Positions 20,149-29,940 of a stretch of 64,000 bases of DNA are shown here, piece after piece. The stretch is taken from positions 62,001 to 126,000 of the forward strand of contig JADKIZ010000014.1 of the NCBI GenBank assembly GCA_016722445.1. The letters are read 5' to 3'. The position numbers and the translations under genes were made by a program. A model generated the notes under the pieces. That model was not told the origin of the DNA. It made no database searches and saw only the letters and a list, made by a program, of their open reading frames with translations. Position 1 is the first letter of the stretch, and each line of letters opens with the position of its first letter. This DNA is from Flavobacteriales bacterium. GTDB taxonomy: Bacteria > Bacteroidota > Bacteroidia > Flavobacteriales_D > Sanyastnellaceae.

Positions 20149-20813
20149 GGTTTGATAAATCTGTTTTTGATGGTATCCAAAAATAGGGGTAGTCTTCGTT
20201 TCGCGATCTGGAGTTTTGTGCCGTCGATCAACTCTGCTATGCCGCCATCATCGCGTAAGTATCCCTTTAAAAAATGTATGTTGACAATATGCGAATTGTG
20301 TATTCTGATAAAAACAGCGTCGTCCAGAAAATCCTCGAAGTGTTTCATCGGTTTGCTGACTACTACTTTTTCGCCACCTTTTAAGAATATGGTGGTGTAG
20401 TTGCTGTCGCTTTCCATGCGTATGATGTCTCGCATGTGTTCGAAACGATATCCGGAATGATCGGGTAGTGCGATCCTTTCCGGATTCTCGTCGTGCGAAC
20501 TTTGTATCATCAATTTTATGTAGTCAATGGCACTCGCTTTAATCGCACGCAGAGCATATTTTTCATACGCGGTCACAAATACCACCATGGGTTTTGGTTC
20601 TTCCAGTCGACTCAGAAGTGTAAACCCATCAATGTCGCTCATGTGCACATCGAGAAAGATGGCGTCGGGTTTTTCTTCACGAATTCTCTGTATGCCGTTC
20701 ATTCCTGAATGCGCCAATCCCGACACAGTGAGTTCAGGACAATATTTGCCTACGAGATTCTCGAGGTTTTCCCTCGCGTTTTTTTCATCATCTATGATGA
20801 GGCAGCGGACCAT
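20145..20813 (-). CDS. LytTR-family response regulator with a shortened receiver-linker region
   Basis: Two-component regulator, cognate of the overlapping LytS-type kinase. Receiver: IIDDE acidic pair, phosphoacceptor in AIFLDVHM, switch Thr in VFVTAY. C-terminal LytTR DNA-binding domain: IIRMESDSNYTTIFLKGGEKVVVSKPMKHFE and FIRIHNSHIVN. About 222 residues against the usual 240-255: directly after KASAIDYI the sequence jumps to KLMIQSSHDENPERIALP, so the normal LKP motif (with the conserved Lys) and the last receiver helix are missing. ATG 20813 places two residues before the acidic pocket strand; ATG 20843 is possible. Confidence 0.85.
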   Translation of the reverse strand: MVRCLIIDDEKNARENLENLVGKYCPELTVSGLAHSGMNGIQRIREEKPDAIFLDVHMSDIDGFTLLSRLEEPKPMVVFVTAYEKYALRAIKASAIDYIKLMIQSSHDENPERIALPDHSGYRFEHMRDIIRMESDSNYTTIFLKGGEKVVVSKPMKHFEDFLDDAVFIRIHNSHIVNIHFLKGYLRDDGGIAELIDGTKLQIAKRRLPLFLDTIKNRFIKP

Positions 20814-21126
20814 ATTCTTATTCGCCGAAGGTATTTCCGACATCAACAAATGAAACCTCTATTGTGATTGAGGTGGTGTTTTTTTTGAGAATTCGGTGGT
20901 CTTTTATGAGAAATCGTTTTCCTAGACCCTTGAGAGGTGAGCCATTGTTCTCGACAATGAGGGTAGGAATTGAATTCGGTGAGTATCTCAAATTGCCATT
21001 TTCTTTTCACATCATCAAAACAGGTTTAGAAACCATGTGTTTTCTGCACAATTCGCAGTTGTGTCGTTAAGGTGTTGAAAGTCAATGCTGAATGTCGTAA
21101 TTCTGACTCGTACATTCGCGCCCGCA
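20814..21126. other. divergent intergenic region before glyS
   Basis: About 310 bases between the response regulator and glyS. No convincing gene is seen on either strand. The only signal is a candidate -7 box, TACATTCG at 21111-21118, directly before glyS. Confidence 0.5.
21111..21118 (+). promoter_or_regulatory. candidate Bacteroidota -7 box before glyS
   Basis: TACATTCG followed by CGCCCGCAATG. It matches TAnnTTTG at all but one position and sits only eight bases before the ATG, so the mRNA would have almost no leader. The trailing CGCCC resembles the sequence after the -7 boxes of rpmH and tRNA-Leu in this window. No good -33 TTG is seen at the right distance. Confidence 0.35.
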
Positions 21127-22671
21127 ATGCAAAACAACGACGACAAACTCAAAAAGATCATCTCCCATTGTAAGGAGTATGGATATGTTTTCCCATCGAG
21201 TGAAATTTATGATGGACTCAGTGCCACCTACGACTATGGTCAGTATGGTTCTGAACTAAAAAATAATATTAAGGAATATTGGTGGAAGGCCATGACGCGC
21301 CTTCATGAAAATATTGTCGGTATCGATGCTGCCATTTTTATGCATCCTACCACCTGGAAAGCAAGTGGTCACGTGGATGCTTTCAACGATCCGTTGATCG
21401 ATAATAAAGACTCGAAAAAACGCTACCGCGCTGATGTACTTCTTGAAGATTACATCAAAAAACTCGAAGCGAAAAACGATAAGGAGGTAGAGAAGGCGAA
21501 AAACAAATTCGGTGATGCATTCAACGAGGAACAGTTTCGTGCGACCAATCCAAACGTTCTTCGAAATCAGGAAAAAATTACTGCTGTTGAAGCGCGCATC
21601 AAAACAGCGCTTGAAAATTCTGATTTGGTTGAGTTAAAGCAGATCATTGATGATCTGGAAATCGCAGATCCTGAAACAGGCTCCCGAAATTGGACAGAAG
21701 TACGTCAGTTTAATCTGATGTTCTCTACCGAACTTGGTTCTGTGGCAGGTGATGCTGCGACAATCTATTTGCGTCCTGAAACTGCACAAGGAATTTTCGT
21801 CAACTTCCTCAACGTTCAGAAAAGCGGACGCATGAAAATTCCTTTTGGAATTGCACAGATCGGAAAAGCATTCCGCAACGAAATCATTGCGCGTCAGTTC
21901 ATCTTCCGTATGCGTGAATTTGAACAAATGGAGATGCAGTTTTTCATCAAGCCTGGTACTGACAGTGAATGGTACAATTACTGGAAAGCCGCTCGTATCA
22001 AGTGGCATAAGTCTTTGGGTATGGGTGATGAGAATTATAAATTTCATGATCACCTTAAACTTGCACACTACGCCAATGCGGCTTGTGATATTGAATTCAA
22101 CTTCCCAATGGGTTTCAAAGAACTCGAAGGAATACACTCTCGCACTGATTTCGATTTAGGAAATCATGAGAAGTTTTCAGGAAAAAAATTGCGTTATCAC
22201 GAGACAGAAAGTGGGGAATCTTATGTGCCTTATGTGATTGAAACATCCATTGGTCTCGATCGCATGTTCCTGGCAACGCTTACATACGCTTACAACGAAG
22301 AAACGCTGGAAGATGGTTCAGAACGGGTTGTACTCCGTATTCCACCGGCGCTCGCTCCAGTTAAGGTTGCCGTTCTTCCTCTATTGAATAAAGATGGATT
22401 GCCTGAAAAGGCGCGTGAGATCGTTGACAAATTAAAACTGTATTTCAATCTTCAATATGATGCGAAAGATGCCATCGGTCGTCGCTATCGCAGACAAGAT
22501 GCAATTGGTACTCCGTATTGCATCACCATCGATCATGATACATTGAACGATAATTGTGTCACCATCCGCGAGCGCGACAGCATGAAACAAGATCGAGTGA
22601 GTATTGATCAGGTGCGTGAAATTGTAGACGAACATGTGAGCATGAATCGGTTGTTGGAGAAGTTGGTGTGA
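21127..22671 (+). CDS. glyS: glycyl-tRNA synthetase (homodimeric class II type)
   Basis: Charges tRNA-Gly. 514 residues of the single-chain alpha2 type rather than the alpha/beta type. Motifs: GLSATYDYGQYGSELKNNI at the N-terminus, class II motif 2 FRNEIIARQFIFRMREFEQ, motif 3 ETSIGLDRMFLATL, and a C-terminal anticodon-binding domain (VKVAVLPLLNKDGLPEKAREI). The ATG at 21127 (MQNNDDKLKKI) fits the family; the 14-residue longer reading upstream would run through the promoter-like box. No frame problems are seen. Confidence 0.95.
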   Translation: MQNNDDKLKKIISHCKEYGYVFPSSEIYDGLSATYDYGQYGSELKNNIKEYWWKAMTRLHENIVGIDAAIFMHPTTWKASGHVDAFNDPLIDNKDSKKRYRADVLLEDYIKKLEAKNDKEVEKAKNKFGDAFNEEQFRATNPNVLRNQEKITAVEARIKTALENSDLVELKQIIDDLEIADPETGSRNWTEVRQFNLMFSTELGSVAGDAATIYLRPETAQGIFVNFLNVQKSGRMKIPFGIAQIGKAFRNEIIARQFIFRMREFEQMEMQFFIKPGTDSEWYNYWKAARIKWHKSLGMGDENYKFHDHLKLAHYANAACDIEFNFPMGFKELEGIHSRTDFDLGNHEKFSGKKLRYHETESGESYVPYVIETSIGLDRMFLATLTYAYNEETLEDGSERVVLRIPPALAPVKVAVLPLLNKDGLPEKAREIVDKLKLYFNLQYDAKDAIGRRYRRQDAIGTPYCITIDHDTLNDNCVTIRERDSMKQDRVSIDQVREIVDEHVSMNRLLEKLV

Positions 22672-23164
22672 GAATCAAGCTACTTTAAGCAACTCATAAC
22701 CGAAAAGTCTGGTGGTCAGAAAGCCATTGGATTCAAATAGAACAAATACACAAATGGCTTTCTGAGTAGAGCATTTGCGTGTGTTTATGCAGAGTTGTTT
22801 GCATTTCCTTCAATTTAGGAAATTTTGAAGAAATTATACTAGAATTGCGATTCTGCAGATAATCTATTTTCCTGCGATAAACGAAACGCATCCACATCCG
22901 GCAAATGCATTGAATAAGAAACCAAAGACTTGACAGCCCTAATTCTATTCTCGGATTGTTGGGCAATTAGTATCTTAATGTGGTTTTCCAACAGAGGTCA
23001 TACGTAACATTTTTGGTTCATGATCGTCTTCTCTTCAATACCATACTCAACAACACGGCCGCAGAATAACTCAACGGACATTCAAGATTTTTTTGGTTCG
23101 TTGTAATAAAGTCGGGTATGTTTTGTTATAGGATTTGATCAAAAGAACCAAGCCAAATTCCAAA
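22672..23164. other. intergenic region without a gene
   Basis: About 490 bases between glyS and the LRR protein. No open frame with sensible composition is visible. It holds a 13-bp inverted repeat (22716-22765), annotated separately; otherwise I see nothing. Confidence 0.6.
22716..22765. repeat. perfect 13-bp inverted repeat, 24-base loop
   Basis: TCAGAAAGCCATT at 22716-22728 and its exact reverse complement at 22753-22765, 45 bases after the glyS stop. It would form a stable hairpin on either strand but lacks a following T-tract. It could be a 3'-end structure of glyS mRNA, a degenerate terminator or a remnant of a small mobile repeat. Confidence 0.6.
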
Positions 23165-25501
23165 ATGATTATTCTGAATGCCAGAATTGCTGTTTTTTCT
23201 CTGATGATTCTGCTGATGGTTTTGATGTTTGTTCCGCCCTTGCACGGTCAAACCACATTGCAATTGAAATGTGAAAAGGAAGAAATCGATGCGTTCTGCC
23301 GTTCTGATCATTCGTATTCAGACATTGTTCAGATAGACATTGAAGGGTCAGGTCATGACGTGAATTGGAATAAACTGGCGCGCGCACTTGCTGAACTTCC
23401 GGCCCTTTGCGATCTAAGGTTACTCAATAATTCTTTCGAGGCTCTGCCCAAAGGAATTTCATCTTTGAAAAAACTGAATGAACTCACAGTCATCGGTAGT
23501 GATGAATTACCCATGGAATCTTGTTTGAATGTGTTCGCGGATTTACCGCTATTGAAGAAAATTACATGGGAATTGTACGAATTGGATGCCGTGCCTTTCG
23601 ATATTATTTTATTGGAACAGGTTGATACTGTAGTCATCGTTGATGGGCAACTTGCTGATCTGAGAAAATTTTATCCGGATGTTTTAACTGATCAGGAGTT
23701 GGAACATCGATTTTCGAAAATGGCGGTGCCCGCAACATTGGTTTCAACAGTTCCGATAGAAGTAGAATTCATCACATTAATCGAACAAATACCGGAAGCG
23801 ATTCGGACAGAAGATCACACGACAGAGGTTACTGACTATTTTGATCTTCGATATCACCGTGCAAGAAAAATCGATCCTCCGGCCGAACCTTGGACAAGAC
23901 TTTATACCCATGTTATTCCTCCATTGGAAAATGTACAAATCGAAAAGGAATTTTTTGAGGTGGAATGCGAAACGCCGACAATTGTTTGCTCGGAAAAAGG
24001 TGGAACTCAAGTCATCATTCCACCAAATTCTTTTGTTGATGTAAATGGAAATCCGGTCATTGGAAATGTGTTAGTGGAATACCGAGAGTTTCTTGATGTG
24101 GCAGACCAAATACTCAGCGGAATACCCATGTCTTTTACGGAGGATGATGATGTTTCACTATTCCGCTCGGCGGGTATGTTTGAAATCAATGCTTCTAAAG
24201 ATGGCAGCGAAATTTTTCTAAAAGAAAATGCCCAAATGACCATTAATTTTCATTCTGTCGATTCATTGGATCGATTTCAGTTCTATGCCTTTAATGACAC
24301 ATCAAACACTTGGGTTGATTTGGGCAATGCAAATTTGGGAAGGGTTGATGTGAACTTGGAAGAATACAATTATTCTAGTGCTGCTCATTTTTATAATGGC
24401 TGGATTCATAGAGGGAATACCCTACCAAGACCAGATACAACCCTTTTTGCACAGCGTTATGAAAGCCTGTGCTATACCCATACTAGAAGAGATTTGAAGA
24501 CCTACGAATCAGGAATTGAATATGGGTATTGGAAGGTTCGTTCGCATGAATTGCGGTTGAAGAAAATCAGAAGATCTAAGGGTAGGGTAATTTTCACTTT
24601 GGAGGGGTCTTATAGCGGTAACCCGGAGATGAAAAAAATCCACGTGGATGATTGGCGGCTTGTTTCGAACATTTCAGTTAAAATACTTCGGAAAGATTTT
24701 CACCGAAAAAGACTTTTTTGTGATATCCGAATCTTGGAAGGGGATGGCTGTTATGTGCTTCAATTGAAGGATGACACGTCCTTTTCACATCTGCAAGTGA
24801 TGCCGTTGAAGAGTTATCGTAAAAAAGGAAGAACGTACTATGAAGACCGAGACTTGAAATTGGATGCTTACAAAAAGGCATTAGCGACACGCGAAAAACA
24901 ATTTAACAAAGGCCTGAATAAATACAATCGGCTGTTTATTCGTAAAGCGATAAAAAGAAATGAAAATTGGGTGAAGTGGAATTGGAGTACAACAAGAGCA
25001 ATGATGACCATTGAAGAAAAAAAAATGAATCAAGTGGAGTGGGATGTTTATTGCGATTCGATCCAAAGGTTGGAACGACAAGATTTTGCTATGGCTAAAG
25101 TGAATGCCGCGAGTTTTACTAGAAGTTTGAGTATCGATGGATTTGGAATTTATAATTGTGATCAAATAGAACGGCTTCAGAATCCTGTTGTGATTGCTGC
25201 CAGTTATGAAAATCAATCTGGAAATCGGGTTGATGGTAAATGCACATATGTCATTGATAGAAATATCAATGGTGTTTTGACTTATGATGGTTATAGACAA
25301 ATGAGCCCCAAGAGATTTGCACTTGATCCGGAAAGTGTTCAGGCAATTGTCGTCGTTGATAAAAATGGTCAAATAGGAATTGTAGATATTAATCACTTAA
25401 AAACGCTAAGTCTCGAGGATCAAGGTAGATACACCCTAAAGCTGGAGTCGGTCGAAACCCCATTATCTGTCACTGAGTTTAGAAATTTGATCGGTATTTG
25501 A
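23165..25501 (+). CDS. exported LRR protein with a ZU5-like domain, function unknown
   Basis: Protein of 778 residues. After a signal peptide (residues 1-28, ending HGQ) there are short leucine-rich segments (LCDLRLLNNSFEALPKGI, LKKLNELTVIGSDELP) to about residue 190. Next comes a beta domain with GGTQVIIPPNSFVDVNGNPV and VEYREFLDVADQILSGIPM (about 280-350), a pattern found in Bacteroidota surface proteins and resembling ZU5-type folds. The rest is unrecognised, with a Lys/Arg-rich helical stretch near 560-640. No T9SS sorting domain is seen. ATG 23165 is preferred over a TTG ten codons upstream because it opens the signal peptide. Confidence 0.75.
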   Translation: MIILNARIAVFSLMILLMVLMFVPPLHGQTTLQLKCEKEEIDAFCRSDHSYSDIVQIDIEGSGHDVNWNKLARALAELPALCDLRLLNNSFEALPKGISSLKKLNELTVIGSDELPMESCLNVFADLPLLKKITWELYELDAVPFDIILLEQVDTVVIVDGQLADLRKFYPDVLTDQELEHRFSKMAVPATLVSTVPIEVEFITLIEQIPEAIRTEDHTTEVTDYFDLRYHRARKIDPPAEPWTRLYTHVIPPLENVQIEKEFFEVECETPTIVCSEKGGTQVIIPPNSFVDVNGNPVIGNVLVEYREFLDVADQILSGIPMSFTEDDDVSLFRSAGMFEINASKDGSEIFLKENAQMTINFHSVDSLDRFQFYAFNDTSNTWVDLGNANLGRVDVNLEEYNYSSAAHFYNGWIHRGNTLPRPDTTLFAQRYESLCYTHTRRDLKTYESGIEYGYWKVRSHELRLKKIRRSKGRVIFTLEGSYSGNPEMKKIHVDDWRLVSNISVKILRKDFHRKRLFCDIRILEGDGCYVLQLKDDTSFSHLQVMPLKSYRKKGRTYYEDRDLKLDAYKKALATREKQFNKGLNKYNRLFIRKAIKRNENWVKWNWSTTRAMMTIEEKKMNQVEWDVYCDSIQRLERQDFAMAKVNAASFTRSLSIDGFGIYNCDQIERLQNPVVIAASYENQSGNRVDGKCTYVIDRNINGVLTYDGYRQMSPKRFALDPESVQAIVVVDKNGQIGIVDINHLKTLSLEDQGRYTLKLESVETPLSVTEFRNLIGI

Positions 25502-25668
25502 GTAAGAGTGAATAGATTTCGCTTTCGTAATGTTCCTCAGTCCATTAGAACCTTGGAGTCATTCTTCCCACATCATTCGTTGTCCTGCTTTTGTAATAGA
25601 TTAGAATTCACACGGGGTTTTGATGTCACGGTCTTGATTGTGGATTTTTTTTGGCAATGCTATTTCTA

Positions 25669-25676
25669 TATTTTTG
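25669..25676 (+). promoter_or_regulatory. candidate -7 box before the 25.7 kb T9SS gene
   Basis: TATTTTTG matches TAnnTTTG and lies 25 bases before the ATG at 25702. No well-spaced -33 TTG was found, so support is moderate. Confidence 0.4.
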
Positions 25677-25701
25677 GTAACACTTTACCAATAATGCCAT
25701 T

Positions 25702-28660
25702 ATGAAATACATCATTACAGTTTGTTCTTTTTTCATAGTCTTTTTTGCGAACGCCCAATGCAGCCTCACTGTTCAGTTCGTCCAAACCCCTGTTTGTGCT
25801 GGTGAAGATTTGTCTTTCGCTGGCTACAGCACCGGAAGTTGCCCAGATGCTGCGTATTGGGTCTATAACTGGAAGTACAATTCTGGACAAGTTTTATTGA
25901 TAGACACCCTTTATTCAATTGGCGATTCCTCTTTCGCTTTCATGTCATTGGACATCTATGAAATATTAATGGATGATCTTACTGTAGAAGTGAATGCCTT
26001 TGATGTTTCTGACATGGAAGTAGGATCAAATTATTATGAACACCTCGTGTCTGCTCCATTATTTCCACTGTCAATATTTTATTTTGGACCGTTGACCTCT
26101 TGTAATCAATTGGCGGAATTGGAAATTAATGGTGGAGTGGCTCCTTATGAAATTTTAAGCGATGGTCTGCCTTTGTTTACGTTTAGTCCTTCGCCGGGAA
26201 TTTTCTCGCCAAGTTTGACTCAGGTGATTATACCATCCAAATTATTGATGCTATGGATGCACATTGGATTCTGCTGCACCTTATCACGAAACAATAACGG
26301 AGAACTACACCCAGAAACAGCAGAACCTTTGGAAAATGGTGTGCCTTTTTATTATCAAGGGCTGTGCTCTCCAACATCTGTGCAGAATGAGCTGTGCCAA
26401 TGCCAATGTTTATGATGGTGGTTGGTTTTCTTTCTCCTCCGAAAACTTCAACAACGCGGCGATCACCTTCATTCCGGACTCGATTTTTGGTATCTACATC
26501 AACTATGGGGAATATTGTTTTGAAGTTTACGAATCGCTGGACGGAACTTGCACGAACTTGAACTCTGTTTATTGCGGATGTGCTCAGGGAGGGCAACTCA
26601 ATTTGGGAGAATATTTTAATTTGATTCCGAATACCACATATTACGTACTGCTGATGACATCTGCTGATTTTTCCTATATCGTAGTTGATCTTGCTGATGA
26701 ATTTGTCTACAACGCAGGATGCTCTGATATCAATTCATGCAATTACAATCCAGAACCACACGAATATGAAGTTTGTTTATATCCGGGCTGCATGGATCTG
26801 ACAGCATGTAATTACGATGCATTGGCTACTTGTGAAGATGGTAGTTGTATCTACGCTTCGAGTGTTTTCGCCCAAGCTTTCTTCGATGAAGATGCAGATG
26901 GAAATTGGGATATCTATTCTTCTAACCCTGAGGACGCCTGGGCAGGTAGTGGCTACTTTACAATCATTGAAACGGGTCAAATCATTTATCCAGACATGCT
27001 TGGAACATTCACTGTTGGAGATATCCCCGAGGGTGCGTATACCCTTTCTTTTACAGATCCAAATGGCTATTGGCAACTGAATGGTGATGTGATCGCCATG
27101 ACTATTCCTTCCTGTGATGAGATTTTAATTCCTTTGGAAAGCACGAGTGGAGCATTTGCTCAATATAGTGCGGTGAATGAATCTGTGATGTCCACTTTCA
27201 TATGTGTAACAGGAACAACTCCTATTATAAGTGTGCACAATGCAGGCTCAATGCCATTGAATGCGGTTTTGACTTTCGGCTTTGATAGTTCGATTGACTT
27301 AGCAACTAGTTCATTGGCTACTCCATTTGATGAATTTACCGATAGCACTGCAACCTGGTATATAGAGAATCAGGACCCGGGTAGCGTTGTTAATTATGGT
27401 CTTGTCGTGCAAGGCCTAGATTCTGATCATGTCGGTGAAATTTATGAGTTTGTTTTTCATATTGATTTTTATTCAATAGATGGAAGTTTGCTGGACTCTC
27501 AGGAGTGGATCGTTGAAACCATTGTGACGTGCAGCTATGATCCGAATGTGAAGCAGGCAATTCCAATTGGCTATCGGGATGAGCATTTCATTTTAGCAGG
27601 CGATGAAATCGAATACACGATTCAATTTCAAAATACTGGAAACGACTTCGCGCATGACATCACAATTGTCGATTCTTTGGACCTAACTAAATTTGATTTA
27701 AGCACATTTCTTCCTGTGCTAGGATCGCATCCATTTAGCACTGTTGTGAATGAGCAAGGTGTCGTGCAATTTCTATATGATAATATTCAACTTCCCGGCC
27801 TGTCAATGAATGAGGAGCTATCACATGGTTTCGTGACATTCAAAATTCAAACACTTGGTGATTTGATGCCCGAAACAAATATTCTGAACTATGCATCTAT
27901 TTATTTTGACACCAATGATCCAATTGTGACCAACACATACCATCACACTATTTTCAGTTGTGAATGGATGCCTCAACTACCGGATTTTGCGGATGCATGT
28001 GAAGGCGATTTTGCAACTCCAACGATAGACGAGACATATGTGGATCTTTTTGAATGGTCCGTGGATGGCGTTTTTGCTGGTTACGAATCTCAAATCACAG
28101 AAGACTTTACTTCTGGCACACATGAAATCTCTTTGATCGTGTCGAATCCATTATGTCAGGTAAGCAGTGTACTTGAAGTAAATGTTGCAGATGCACCTTC
28201 TGCTCAAATTGAATGGGATACGCAAACAGAGTGCATAGTCGCCTCGCCTGGCGAAACCTATCAGTGGTACTTTGGATCCACTTTGCTCAAAGGACAAACA
28301 GAACAAACACTTTGTTTGGGAGAAGACTTCACACAAATTGGAACTTATTACTGTATCGTAACCAATGCAGAAGGTTGTTCAACGGAGTCCTTTTTGTTCT
28401 TGTATTTTTCTGTTGATGATCAGGATTCACGCTTAGGTGCATTTTATCCAAATCCGCTGAAGGATATTTCAACACTTGTTTTGCCTGATGGCACAAGAGA
28501 AGTTTTAGTTCATGGCGTTTCGGGCGAATTGGTAAAATCATGGATTCCGAATTCGAATGTTCAGCAACTCAACAGAACAGAATTTGCAGCGGGTATGTAC
28601 ACGATTACACTAGAACATCATAATGGGAGTCATATCATGATTAAAATGATCGTGGAGTAA
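25702..28660 (+). pseudogene. T9SS cargo protein, paralogous to the 12.6-17.1 kb protein, with several frameshifts
   Basis: Secreted protein of about 985 residues if repaired. It opens with a signal peptide (MKYIITVCSFFIVFFANAQ). The left part reads in one frame to about 26222 and the right part in another from about 26396 to the stop. In between, sensible fragments occur in different frames (GDYTIQIIDAMDA, PYHETIT, NGVPFYYQGLCSP), so more than one indel is likely. The right part has two Cys-rich repeats (GCSDINSCNYN, GCMDLTACNYD), a CSYDPN domain, an Ig-like segment and a C-terminal sorting domain from FYPNPL, the same order as in the protein at 12651-17105. A terminator hairpin follows. Confidence 0.8.
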
Positions 28661-28690
28661 TAACTGATGTTTAGTTCTATGAAGATATAT

Positions 28691-28715
28691 AAAGGGCCGC
28701 TAGCAGCGGCCCTTT
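28691..28715 (+). terminator. intrinsic terminator after the 25.7 kb T9SS gene
   Basis: Perfect 10-bp stem AAAGGGCCGC/GCGGCCCTTT with a TAGCA loop, 30 bases after the stop at 28660. The T-tract is only the TTT at the base of the stem. Confidence 0.75.
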
Positions 28716-28833
28716 GCATACACATCTGCTTAGAATCAATACGCATTTTCCAAATTCTCATCAAAGACATACGTTTACTCATTCGGTTGTGATTTGTAAA
28801 ACCAACTATTCACCTTGAATATAAATTCGCGAC

Positions 28834-29781
28834 ATGAAAAAATTATTGACGTGCATATTCATTCTTGTTGCAGTTGTTCAAACACATTCACAGACTGCTG
28901 CTTCTTATGGTTTTGGCGCTTCTCTTGGCACTTATAATAGTATCCAGGATATAGGAACAGACGCGACTGTGGCTGGTGATGACTTGTTTGATACTGCCAT
29001 ACCTATTGGTTTTACATTCGGCTATTGTGGCACAAATTACGTACAGCTCTATGCGTCCTCGAATGGATATGTGTCACTACCTAACGTGCTTCCTTCATCT
29101 GGAGCACCATCCGCTTCGAACAATATGAATTCTGTTCAGTTACTCACTTTCGGCACTGGTTTACTTTGTCCTTTCTGGGATGATCTTGATGGTACCGGAA
29201 GACACGCCTACTATGCTACGTTAGGCAATGAACCAAACAGGGTTTTTGTTTTTGAATGGGTAGAGTTTGGACTTTATGGAGGTTTGTCTGGTGCTACAAA
29301 TGACACCTTGAATTTTCAGATTAAATTATATGAAACATCCGGTACCATCCAATTCTGTTATGGACCGCACAATCAGCCGTCACTTTCTGCTACCATAGGG
29401 ATTTTCAACTCGAACACGGATTATCAGACGCTAGACGAACCCTCGTCAAATCCGACACCTTCTGCTACCGATTTCACTGGTAACATCAATTCACTGCCTG
29501 CTGATGGACAAGTTTACACCTGGAGCCTCGGACCCATTGCTGTGGAGGAGACATCAATGGTTAGTGTGACGGATTATCCCAATCCTTCTGAGGGTAAAGT
29601 GAATTTGATGGCATCTGAGTCCATCGATTGCATCGTTATTTATGATGCGCTCGGCCAAATGATAACAACAGATTTTCCACGGACGAAACACTTCTCATGC
29701 ACATTTGAAGAAAGTGGTTGTTATTTCATGAAAGTGATCACCGAACATGACACAATCATGAAACAAATCAATGTTGATTAG
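28834..29781 (+). CDS. secreted T9SS cargo protein
   Basis: Protein of 315 residues with signal peptide (MKKLLTCIFILVAVVQTHSQ), a single beta-rich domain (residues 25-235) and a C-terminal type A sorting domain (DYPNPSEGKVNLMAS to MKQINVD). The beta domain has the pattern GFTFGYCGTNYVQLYASSNG ... CPFWDDLDGTG ... TIQFCYGPHN, seen in Bacteroidota extracellular proteins of unknown function and in the N-terminal domain of the giant T9SS protein at 12651-17105. It is flanked by terminators, so it is its own transcription unit. Function unknown. Confidence 0.85.
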   Translation: MKKLLTCIFILVAVVQTHSQTAASYGFGASLGTYNSIQDIGTDATVAGDDLFDTAIPIGFTFGYCGTNYVQLYASSNGYVSLPNVLPSSGAPSASNNMNSVQLLTFGTGLLCPFWDDLDGTGRHAYYATLGNEPNRVFVFEWVEFGLYGGLSGATNDTLNFQIKLYETSGTIQFCYGPHNQPSLSATIGIFNSNTDYQTLDEPSSNPTPSATDFTGNINSLPADGQVYTWSLGPIAVEETSMVSVTDYPNPSEGKVNLMASESIDCIVIYDALGQMITTDFPRTKHFSCTFEESGCYFMKVITEHDTIMKQINVD

Positions 29782-29898
29782 ATCTTTTGATTCGGAATTA
29801 TGTGTTTCGATTGATTGTTTTGAACCGAATTATTTTCACATGCATAGTCAATAATTGAAAATTACTGTTCATTTGATTAGAATAATATCTCAAATAAT

Positions 29899-29923
29899 AA
29901 AGGCCGCGTCAAGCGGCCCTTTA
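29899..29923. terminator. bidirectional terminator between a T9SS gene and recQ
   Basis: AAAGGCCGC/GCGGCCCTTT stem with a GTCAA loop and one bulged base, between the convergent stops at 29781 and 29941. A/T runs on both sides allow function in both directions. Confidence 0.7.
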
Positions 29924-29940
29924 TCGTTATGGAATAAGAA

